Origin: Alphaproteobacteria bacterium
Lineage (GTDB): Bacteria; Pseudomonadota; Alphaproteobacteria; Sphingomonadales; Emcibacteraceae
DNA: 20,439 bases
Reading direction: 5' to 3'
Assembly (NCBI GenBank): GCA_013152615.1
Contig: JAADGA010000260.1
Coordinates: 1-20,439, forward strand
This document shows, one piece after another, positions 1 to 6,644 of the stretch. The notes below the pieces were generated by a model, which was not told the DNA's origin, made no database searches, and saw only the letters and a program-made list of their open reading frames with translations. The first letter of the stretch is position 1. Each line of letters begins with the position of its first letter. The translations under genes and the position numbers were made by a program.

Positions 1-482
1 GGAGGACAAAAAACGCCCTGCGGGTTCAAAAAGGCATCCGGGAAACCGTTCATAGTGCCAACCTGCACGGCAAACCGGCAATCATTGTTCATGGCCAGTC
101 AGACGCGCTTATTCCGGTCAATCATTCGTCACGGCCTTATCTCGGCCTGAACCATATAGTAGAAGGCAAGGCCAGCAATCTGCATTATTATGAAATCAGC
201 AACGCCCAGCATCTGGATGTGCTCGATGCCCTGCCCGGCTTTGACAGCCGCTTTATCCCGCTACATTATTATCTGCTGCGCGCGCTTGACCTGATGTATG
301 ATCATATGACCAAAGATACCCGGTTGCCGGACAGTCAGGTCGTCTGGACCATCCCGCGGAAAAGAGACCGTAACGGTACGGTGGCAGACTTAAGCAAAAA
401 GAATCTGCCCGAAATTTTGCCAAACCCCGAAAAATCCCGTATCAGACTAGAGAAGGGAATTGTCAAAATTCCGCTAAAATAA
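1..482 (+). CDS. 3-hydroxybutyrate oligomer hydrolase, C-terminal part (5' end outside window)
   Basis: Open from the left edge (reading frame from base 3) to a TAA at 480-482, about 159 codons. The visible part matches my memory of the D-(-)-3-hydroxybutyrate oligomer hydrolase family (Pfam 3HBOH): GKPAIIVHGQSDALIPVNH, then SRPYLGLN, the NAQHLD segment near the catalytic histidine of the alpha/beta-hydrolase fold, LPGFDSRFIPLHYY and SQVVWTIPR. Family members hydrolyse the soluble oligomers released from poly-3-hydroxybutyrate to 3-hydroxybutyrate monomers. The N-terminal half with the nucleophile region lies outside the window, so export and completeness cannot be judged. The next gene begins 16 bases downstream on the same strand, so the two may be cotranscribed. 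Family assignment is fairly secure; exact substrate is by family only. Confidence 0.85.
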   Translation, partial: RTKNALRVQKGIRETVHSANLHGKPAIIVHGQSDALIPVNHSSRPYLGLNHIVEGKASNLHYYEISNAQHLDVLDALPGFDSRFIPLHYYLLRALDLMYDHMTKDTRLPDSQVVWTIPRKRDRNGTVADLSKKNLPEILPNPEKSRIRLEKGIVKIPLK

Positions 483-498
483 CGCGTTACAGGATGAT

Positions 499-2400
499 AT
501 GCTTCAGACCTGGGTCATCATAACAGTATCTTTAGGCTATGTCGGGCTGTTGTTTGCCATCGCCTATTATGGTGACAAGCGCTCTCTCGCCCGGCCCATT
601 GGCCGACCGCAGCATAAATACCGGGCGATAATCTACAGCCTGACACTGGCGGTATATTGCACCTCATGGGCCTTTTACGGCACATCGGGACAGACCGCCG
701 CCACCGGCTGGATCATCGCCCCGACTTACCTTGGCTCAATATTGGTGCTGGTGCTGGGCTGGCCGTTTCTGATTAAATTAATCACGGTGGCCAAAAAGCA
801 GAATATCACCTCTGTGGCGGACTTTCTGTCGTCGCGCTACGGCAAATCACAACAGCTCGCCATCTTCGTTACCTTTGTCGCCATCATGGCGGTCGTGCCC
901 TATATCGCCCTGCAATTAAAGGCGGTTTCCACCAGTTACAATGTGCTTGCCGGCAAGGCCTTTGTCGTCCGCGGGGTGGAGAATATCCCGCTGGTGGAAG
1001 ATACCGCGATATTTGTCGCGGGGTTAATGGCGCTGTTCACCATCCTGTTCGGTACCCGCAACATCAGCTCCAACGAGCATCATGAAGGCATGATGCTGGC
1101 CATTGCCTTTGAATCGATTGTCAAGCTGGCGGCCTTTACCATTGTCGGCCTGTTTATCACCTACGGTCTGTTTAACGGCTTTAGTGATATTTCCACCAGG
1201 GCTGCCAATAATCCCGCCATTCAGCAGATTTTCGCCACCGGCAGCCGCAGTAACAGCTTTCTGACCTCGGTTGTCCTCGGGATGACGGCGATATTCGCGC
1301 TGCCACGGCAATTCCATGTGCTGGTGGTGGAAAATTCGGAGCCGAATGATATCCGCCTGACCCGCTGGTTATTTCCGATTTATCTGGTCGGCATGAGCCT
1401 GTTTATTTTCCCGGTTGCCGCCGCTGGATTACTGACCCCGGCGGCGGGCTCCAATCAGGATTTTTATATCCTGACCCTGCCGCTGACGGTCGGGCGCACC
1501 GATCTCGCGCTGCTGGCCTTCCTTGGCGGTCTGTCGGCGGCGACCAGCATGGTGATTGTCGGTGCTGTCGCCCTCAGCACCATGGTGTCAAACGATGTCA
1601 TCATGCCGATAATCCTGCGGCTGAAATGGTTGCGGCTGGATGAACGCCGCGATATCAGCTGGATGCTGCTGCTGATTCGCCGCATCACCATAATTGCCAT
1701 CATGGTGCTGGCCTATTTCTATTACCGGATGGTGGTGAGTTTCGATGCGCTGGCCGCCATCGGTCTGCTGTCGATGGTGCTGGCGGCGCAGTTCGCCCCG
1801 GCGATCATTGGCGGGCTTTACTGGAAAGATGCCACCCATAAAGGCGCGATGGCGGGACTTTGCGCCGGGTTTCTGGTCTGGTGCTATACCCTGCTGTTTC
1901 CGCTGATTATCCGGGCGGGATGGCTGCCGACCGACATCCTTGATCACGGTCTGTTTGGCAATAGCTTCCTGCGGCCCGAAGCGCTGTTCGGTATCAGCGG
2001 GCTTAGCCATGTCACCAATGGTCTGGTCTGGAGTCTGGGCCTTAACCTGTTATTTTTCATTGTTCTTTCGCGCCTGAGCCGCCATAGTCTGATCGAACAT
2101 ATTCAGGCGGCAACCTATGTCAACAGTAATTTTGACGGCGATAAAAAGCATAGCCTGCTGATCCGCTCCTCAGCCAGAATATCCGACCTGATGGCGCTTG
2201 GCGAACGATTTGTTGGCACCAGACAGGCCCGGCAGGCTTTTTCAAATTATGCCGCCGAACGCAATGAACAACTGTCCCCTCATCATCCGGCGAATGAGGA
2301 CCTGATTATCTTTACCGAGCATCTTCTGGCCAGTGCCATCGGCTCGCGCCCGGGGGGTGATCAATACCAGCCTGCAGGGTCAGGATATGAAGCTCGATGA
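499..2400 (+). CDS. SLC5-type (sodium:solute symporter) half of a transporter-coupled sensor kinase, frameshifted at its C-terminus
   Basis: A 633-residue frame with about thirteen hydrophobic segments spanning residues 1 to about 530. It is typical of the SLC5/PutP-like module fused to sensor kinases (CbrA, CrbS, MxtR and related hybrid kinases), with TLAVYCTSWAFYGT and ITSVADFLSSRYG as recognisable stretches. ATG 499 has an AGGA ribosome site at 491-494. Residues from about 540 to 615 are soluble and resemble the STAC linker found between SLC5 and kinase modules (ALGERFVG, then TEHLLASAIG at 606-615). After residue 615 the frame turns into 18 unrelated residues and stops, while the expected continuation is open in the next frame (see 2333-3997). 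It is probably the front part of one protein of roughly 1,150-1,170 residues, broken here by an indel, or a real split gene. Transport substrate is unknown. Confidence 0.85.
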   Translation: MLQTWVIITVSLGYVGLLFAIAYYGDKRSLARPIGRPQHKYRAIIYSLTLAVYCTSWAFYGTSGQTAATGWIIAPTYLGSILVLVLGWPFLIKLITVAKKQNITSVADFLSSRYGKSQQLAIFVTFVAIMAVVPYIALQLKAVSTSYNVLAGKAFVVRGVENIPLVEDTAIFVAGLMALFTILFGTRNISSNEHHEGMMLAIAFESIVKLAAFTIVGLFITYGLFNGFSDISTRAANNPAIQQIFATGSRSNSFLTSVVLGMTAIFALPRQFHVLVVENSEPNDIRLTRWLFPIYLVGMSLFIFPVAAAGLLTPAAGSNQDFYILTLPLTVGRTDLALLAFLGGLSAATSMVIVGAVALSTMVSNDVIMPIILRLKWLRLDERRDISWMLLLIRRITIIAIMVLAYFYYRMVVSFDALAAIGLLSMVLAAQFAPAIIGGLYWKDATHKGAMAGLCAGFLVWCYTLLFPLIIRAGWLPTDILDHGLFGNSFLRPEALFGISGLSHVTNGLVWSLGLNLLFFIVLSRLSRHSLIEHIQAATYVNSNFDGDKKHSLLIRSSARISDLMALGERFVGTRQARQAFSNYAAERNEQLSPHHPANEDLIIFTEHLLASAIGSRPGGDQYQPAGSGYEAR

Positions 2401-3997
2401 TTTCGTTTCGATCGTCGATGAGGCGTCCGAGGTTTTCCAGTCCAATCGCTCACTGCTGCAAAAATCCCTTGAGAATATCAATGTCGGGGTCAGTGTGGTC
2501 GACAAAGACCTCTATCTGGTGGCGTGGAACAAGCGCTACCTTGAGATATTTGAATATCCCGAAGGCTTTATTTATGCCGGGCGTTTTGTCGGTGACATAT
2601 TGCGATATAATGCTGGCAAGGGCTATTTTGGTCATAACAATATTGATTATCAGGTCGAGAAACGTCTTGCGCATTTAAGCCGGGGCACCAAATACAGCTA
2701 TGAACGCCTGTTGCATAATGGCCGGGTGATTGAAATTCACGGTCACCCGCTGCCCGGCGGCGGCTTTGTCACCAGTTACAGCGATATCACCATTCACAAA
2801 CAGGCGGCGGAGACCCTGCTGCAGGCCAACGAACTGCTGGAGCAGCGGGTGGGAACCCGCACCCGGGAACTCGAAGCCGCCAAGGCCGAGGCCGAACAGG
2901 CCAACATCAGCAAAACCCGGTTCCTCGCCGCCGCCAGTCATGATCTTTTACAGCCGCTGAACGCCGCCCGGCTGTTTACCTCCGCCCTCAGCGAAAAGAA
3001 TGCCGATAAAAATATGGCGCCACTGATTGAACATCTCGACAGCAGCCTGAATGCGGTCGAGGGTCTGCTTGACGGGCTATTGGAGATTTCCCGACTGGAT
3101 GCCGGGGTTCTTGAGGTCCGGATATCGGATTTTACCGTTGATAGCCTGCTCAGGGAACTCGATCTGGAATTTACCGCCATCGCCCGCGACCGGGGCATTG
3201 CCTTCAAGATGGTCCCGTCGCACGTTCTGGTCCGCAGTGACCCGAAATTATTACGCCGAATTTTACAGAATTTTATCAGCAATGCCATCCGCTATACCCC
3301 GAAAGGCCGGGTACTGGTTGGCTGCCGCCGACGGCAGGACAAACAGGTTGATATTCAGGTATGGGATACCGGTTATGGCATATCGGAAGATAAAATTGAT
3401 GAAATCTTCATTGAATTCAAACAGTTAAAACATAATTCAGAACAGGGCCTCGGCCTTGGCCTCGCGATTGTCGAGCGGATCTGCCGGTTGCTTGGTCATG
3501 ATCTGAATGTCAAATCCACCCCGGGCTGCGGTTCGGTTTTCAGTGTCACCCTGCCGCCGGGGAGCCTTGACCATAAAGCGGAAAGACCCGACCCCGACAG
3601 ACCGCCCGGCGGCAGTGCCAATTTTTCCCGGCTCAGGATTCTCTGTATTGATAACAATCCGGAGATTTTAACCGGCATGAAAATTTTGCTGTCACACTGG
3701 GACTGCGAGATAATCTGTTGTCGCACACTGGAAGAGGTAAAGCGGAAATCAGCAAACTTCAGACCGGATATTATCCTGGCGGATTATCACCTTGACCATG
3801 AACAAACCGGCATAGATATCGCCAATATGCTGCGGGACACATGGGGGCACTCGCTGCCCGGTATCATTATTTCCGCCGACCATACCGAAAAAGTAAAACA
3901 ACAGGCCCGGGCCCATGGCTATCATTTTCTACAAAAACCGGTGAGGGCCGCCGCCCTGCGCGCCCTGATCAACAGTCAGCTGATCTACCGCAAATAA
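2333..3997 (+). CDS. Hybrid sensor histidine kinase half (STAC end, PAS, HisKA, HATPase, receiver)
   Basis: A 554-codon frame opening with GTG 2333, inside the end of the transporter frame. Counting from there: linker end 2-40; PAS domain about 41-155 (SVVDKDLYLVAWNKRYLEIF); coiled coil about 158-190; HisKA with phospho-acceptor His203 in ASHDLLQPLNAARLF; N box Asn313/Asn317; G1 DTGYGI at 345-350; G2 QGLGLGLAI at 371-379; receiver domain about 434-550 with Asp484 as phospho-acceptor, Ser514 and Lys535. The H box is that of the NahK/ErcS'-like hybrid kinases. The receiver begins CIDNNPEIL, so one of the usual acidic metal ligands appears to be Asn. If translated alone, ATG 2387 is the better start (AGGG at about 2376-2379, spacing 7). 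Otherwise this is the back part of the gene starting at 499. A convergent LuxR-type regulator follows. Confidence 0.88.
   Translation: MPSARARGVINTSLQGQDMKLDDFVSIVDEASEVFQSNRSLLQKSLENINVGVSVVDKDLYLVAWNKRYLEIFEYPEGFIYAGRFVGDILRYNAGKGYFGHNNIDYQVEKRLAHLSRGTKYSYERLLHNGRVIEIHGHPLPGGGFVTSYSDITIHKQAAETLLQANELLEQRVGTRTRELEAAKAEAEQANISKTRFLAAASHDLLQPLNAARLFTSALSEKNADKNMAPLIEHLDSSLNAVEGLLDGLLEISRLDAGVLEVRISDFTVDSLLRELDLEFTAIARDRGIAFKMVPSHVLVRSDPKLLRRILQNFISNAIRYTPKGRVLVGCRRRQDKQVDIQVWDTGYGISEDKIDEIFIEFKQLKHNSEQGLGLGLAIVERICRLLGHDLNVKSTPGCGSVFSVTLPPGSLDHKAERPDPDRPPGGSANFSRLRILCIDNNPEILTGMKILLSHWDCEIICCRTLEEVKRKSANFRPDIILADYHLDHEQTGIDIANMLRDTWGHSLPGIIISADHTEKVKQQARAHGYHFLQKPVRAAALRALINSQLIYRK
2338..2362 (+). 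other. Frameshift site within the transporter-kinase linker
   Basis: Frame 1 encodes the conserved ALA-ILE-GLY of the linker at 2335-2343 and then loses similarity. Frame 2 encodes SARARGVINTSLQGQDM from base 2339 on, which matches what normally follows AIG in this family. The two conserved reads overlap by five bases (2339-2343). This would fit loss of one copy of a GGCTC pentamer from a former GGCTCGGCTCG tract. One extra G in the six-G run at 2352-2357 would also restore the frame, but with a slightly poorer match. A sequencing or assembly error, a natural mutation and programmed frameshifting are all possible. Confidence 0.7.
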
Positions 3998-4048
3998 TAT
4001 GCTGCGAATAATATGTCGTAAATAATATGCCGCCAATAACAATGCACC
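3993..4048. repeat. Four imperfect 14-bp tandem units
   Basis: Units AATAATATGCTGCG (3993-4006), AATAATATGTCGTA (4007-4020), AATAATATGCCGCC (4021-4034) and the more diverged AATAACAATGCACC (4035-4048). The array starts at the last codons of the kinase gene, includes its stop codon, and fills the convergent gap up to the response-regulator stop. It has no hairpin with a T-tract, so I do not call it a terminator. Confidence 0.75.
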
Positions 4049-4050
4049 GT

Positions 4051-4707
4051 TTATTCGGCAAAATCCTCCGTACCCAGCTGTTGGGCAGCGATAATCAGAT
4101 GGCCCCGGCTATAGGCACCGAATTTTTTTAAAATCGCGGTAACATGGGCTTTTACCGTACCTTCGGCAACGCCCATTTCATAGGCAATCTGCTTGTTCAG
4201 CATGCCCTCGGACACCAGCATAAACACCCTGAATTGCTGCGGCGTCAACGAGGCCACCGTCGCGGCAACAGAAATTTCCTGATCACGGATATTATGCTGC
4301 TGCGCCTCAAATCCCGGCGGCACCCATAACGCGCCGGTAAATATCGCCGTGATCGCCTGTGCCATGTCCGGCAGATCGGTTGACTTTGGAATAAAGCCGG
4401 AAGCCCCGTGATTCATCGCCCGGGCAATGACCTTATCCTGATCATTGCCGGAAACAATCACCACCGGTATTTCGGGAAATTGCCCTCTCAGATAAATCAG
4501 CCCGGAGAAACCATGAGCCCCCGGCATTTGCAGATCAAGCAGCAGCAGGTCGCACGCTGCCCCCGGCGCGATGATCTGCTGAATATCATCAATTGAACCG
4601 GCCTCCTGAATGACCGCATCCTCAAAGGCAAGGCCGATGGCATGCCTCAACGCAATCCGGAACAACGGATGATCATCGGCAATGAGAATATTGGCAATAT
4701 TAGCCAT
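4051..4707 (-). CDS. LuxR/NarL-family response regulator, likely partner of the adjacent kinase
   Basis: 218 residues from the chosen start. Receiver domain 1-120: ILIADDHPLFR with Asp11/Asp12, phospho-acceptor Asp58 in LLLLDLQMPG, VVIVSG at 82-87 and Lys108 in GFIPKS. LuxR-type helix-turn-helix about 153-212 (SLTPQQFRVFMLVSEG, NKQIAYEMGVAEGTVKAHV). The start MANIANILIADD is preferred because receivers of this class begin only a few residues before the first strand; ATG 4719 and ATG 4758 are in-frame alternatives, and neither has a strong ribosome site. The gene converges on the transporter-kinase gene, and such kinases are commonly paired with a regulator of this type (CrbR, ErdR). By family it binds DNA after phosphorylation. 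Targets cannot be read from the window. Its upstream neighbour, on the same strand, ends 56 bases before the start. Confidence 0.92.
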   Translation of the reverse strand: MANIANILIADDHPLFRIALRHAIGLAFEDAVIQEAGSIDDIQQIIAPGAACDLLLLDLQMPGAHGFSGLIYLRGQFPEIPVVIVSGNDQDKVIARAMNHGASGFIPKSTDLPDMAQAITAIFTGALWVPPGFEAQQHNIRDQEISVAATVASLTPQQFRVFMLVSEGMLNKQIAYEMGVAEGTVKAHVTAILKKFGAYSRGHLIIAAQQLGTEDFAE

Positions 4708-4734
4708 GTGACATTCCATATTTGCTGTTCCGGT

Positions 4735-4746
4735 CCTGATATCAGG
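4735..4746. promoter_or_regulatory. 12-bp perfect palindrome upstream of the response-regulator gene
   Basis: CCTGATATCAGG lies 28 bases before the chosen start (4707) in the 56-base gap after the metalloprotease gene. It could be an operator, or a minor hairpin in the read-through transcript. Nothing else in the window repeats it, so its function is a guess. Confidence 0.3.
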
Positions 4747-4763
4747 CCGCAGTCCCAAGATTT

Positions 4764-5495
4764 CTAGCCGATGATATTCAGAATATTTCCGGATATCCCA
4801 TTATTATTCGCCGTCGAAGTCCCGGCATTATAGGCGGTGAGCGCCACCGTAGCAGCGGCAAGAGAATGACCGGATTTACCGGCCTGCGAATCGGTAACTC
4901 CCGAATTTGTGGTTCCTGAATTTGTGATCCCGAAACTTTCAGGCCGGGCATCCTTTCCCTGCTGGCCAAATAATTTTGCCTGTGACTTCTGCGCGAGTTC
5001 AGCCCGGGCCTCGGCCCCCAGAGCACTGGCCTGTGCCGCCACCCGCCGGTCCTGTCCCGACGGTTTTGCCGGCGCCAGCGCCGCTGCCGCCACAATAGTC
5101 ATCTTGGCAATGGTGGCTGCCGGATTATTTTTCACCGGTGAACTATCAATCGGCACTTCACCGCCAACCGCGTATCTTTTGCCGTCCGGCCCGACAACAT
5201 AGCTAAACGAGGCCGACCCGGCATAGCGACCGCCGACATTCTTGTGCGCCTGCTCATGAGCCTTGACCTCCCGGTCAATCTTCCTGAGCTTGTCAACCTG
5301 TGCCTTTTGCGTGTCCGTCAACTGTCCGGGCGTCGAGGTCTTCTTTGGCAAAACCGCCACCGCCTTCGCCGCCACAGCTTTTCCCGGTATAGCTTTTACT
5401 GGTATATCTTTTACCGGCACATCCGCCCGGTCCGCTTGCGGTCTGGCCGGGGGCGGAATAGTCTGCACAAGCGAGGCGGGTACGCCAGAAAGCAT
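4764..5495 (-). CDS. Putative metalloprotease, CJM1_0395/SprA-related family
   Basis: 243 residues from ATG 5495. The core, about residues 60-170, has KLRKIDREVKAHEQAH with an HExxH zinc motif at 80-84, then GRYAGSASFSYVVGPDGKRYAVGGEVPID and NPAATIAKM. This pattern is known from the SprA-related (Pfam) / putative metalloprotease CJM1_0395 family, whose role is poorly understood. The N-terminal 55 residues are low-complexity (repeated PVK, PGKA, AAKAVA), and the C-terminal part has short TNSG-like repeats ending in a glycine/asparagine-rich tail. No signal peptide is evident. The start at 5495 is preferred over an ATG at 5525 because AAGGA lies about 7 bases upstream of 5495 while the longer frame has no ribosome site. 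Proteolytic activity is inferred from the motif only. Confidence 0.85.
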   Translation of the reverse strand: MLSGVPASLVQTIPPPARPQADRADVPVKDIPVKAIPGKAVAAKAVAVLPKKTSTPGQLTDTQKAQVDKLRKIDREVKAHEQAHKNVGGRYAGSASFSYVVGPDGKRYAVGGEVPIDSSPVKNNPAATIAKMTIVAAAALAPAKPSGQDRRVAAQASALGAEARAELAQKSQAKLFGQQGKDARPESFGITNSGTTNSGVTDSQAGKSGHSLAAATVALTAYNAGTSTANNNGISGNILNIIG

Positions 5496-5621
5496 TAAAT
5501 TTCCTTCAGCATGAACCAAAAACATAGATCACAACCGCAGGAGTATAGAGTATAAAAACTGCAAAGTCGTTAATTGATTAATCACGAACCCGGTTCCCCG
5601 GAAAAGCCCCGGGCCCTGACC

Positions 5622-6644
5622 CTAGGTCACAACCCAGGTACGGCCAGTGCGCAACAGGGCATTAAAATCAGCCTTGCCCGCCTGTTTGGCCTGATCAATC
5701 TGATCATGTACCGACTGGTCATAGCTTTCCGCAGGATGACAGTAGATCACGCCGCAGATCGCCGGAAATTCCGGTGGCTCCAGTTCACATAACATAAAGG
5801 CGAGATGACGGTTCTGCTCATCATGAACCAGAATATCGTCCTCGGTAATGGCATTTTCACCAACGGTAACCACCTCCAGCGCAATCTTTTGCGGATTGAA
5901 CCGCAATCCTTTGGTGACCTCCTTGCCGAAAATCATCTTTTCGCCGTGCCGGAGGTGAAGCTGGGTATCTTTAGCCCGTTTCTTGCCGGTGAATTCTTCA
6001 AAAACCTTGTCATTATAAACAATGCAATTCTGGAATATTTCGACGAAGGACGCCCCCTTATGCTCCCGCGCGCGCAGCAGGGTTGACGATAATTCCTTGA
6101 TCGAGGTATCAATGCCGCGAGCAACGAACCGCGCCCCGGCGCCGAGCGCAAACACGCACGGCGACAGCGGCGCGTCGACCGAACCCAGCGGCGTTGACGG
6201 CGTCTTCAGCCCCGGTCTTGAGGTCGGTGAATATTGCCCCTTGGTCAGGCCGTATATTTCATTGTTAAACAACATGATCTGCAGATCTACGTTGCGGCGT
6301 AAAGCATGGAGCATATGATTGCCGCCAATGCTCAAACCATCACCATCCCCGGTGACCAGCCACACATCAAGATCAGGATTGACCAGCTTGATGCCGGTGG
6401 CAAAGCCCGGTGCGCGGCCATGAATCGTATGAAAGCCATAGGTCGAGACATAATAGGGAAAGCGGGAGGAACAGCCAATTCCGGAAACAAAAACGGTATT
6501 TTCCGGTTTGCTGCCACTGTTCACCAGCGCCATCTGGACCGCTTTGAGAATGGCATAATCACCACAACCCGGGCACCAGCGTACTTCCTGATCGGTTTCA
6601 AAATCTTTTGGCGATGGTTTCTTTATCTCGGGCTGTGTGGTCAT
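5622..6644 (-). CDS. korB: 2-oxoglutarate (2-oxoacid):ferredoxin oxidoreductase subunit beta
   Basis: 340 residues, of usual length for the family. CPGCG at 24-28 and Cys58 (GIGCSSR) are conserved in the beta subunits. The thiamine-diphosphate/Mg site is GDGDGLSIGGNH at 99-110, followed by NNEIYGLTKGQYSPTS. The enzyme oxidatively decarboxylates a 2-oxoacid to the acyl-CoA and passes electrons to ferredoxin; the KorAB type typically uses 2-oxoglutarate. ATG 6644 overlaps the TGA of korA by four bases (ATGA), implying translational coupling. No ferredoxin or extra iron-sulphur subunit is present nearby. Substrate specificity is inferred from overall similarity to KorB and cannot be proven here. 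Confidence 0.93.
   Translation of the reverse strand: MTTQPEIKKPSPKDFETDQEVRWCPGCGDYAILKAVQMALVNSGSKPENTVFVSGIGCSSRFPYYVSTYGFHTIHGRAPGFATGIKLVNPDLDVWLVTGDGDGLSIGGNHMLHALRRNVDLQIMLFNNEIYGLTKGQYSPTSRPGLKTPSTPLGSVDAPLSPCVFALGAGARFVARGIDTSIKELSSTLLRAREHKGASFVEIFQNCIVYNDKVFEEFTGKKRAKDTQLHLRHGEKMIFGKEVTKGLRFNPQKIALEVVTVGENAITEDDILVHDEQNRHLAFMLCELEPPEFPAICGVIYCHPAESYDQSVHDQIDQAKQAGKADFNALLRTGRTWVVT

Noticed and set aside
5588..5614. GC-rich CCCGG/CCGGG dyad just after korB
   Set aside because: Only 5 bp with a 15-base loop and no U-tract on the korB strand, so not a convincing terminator.
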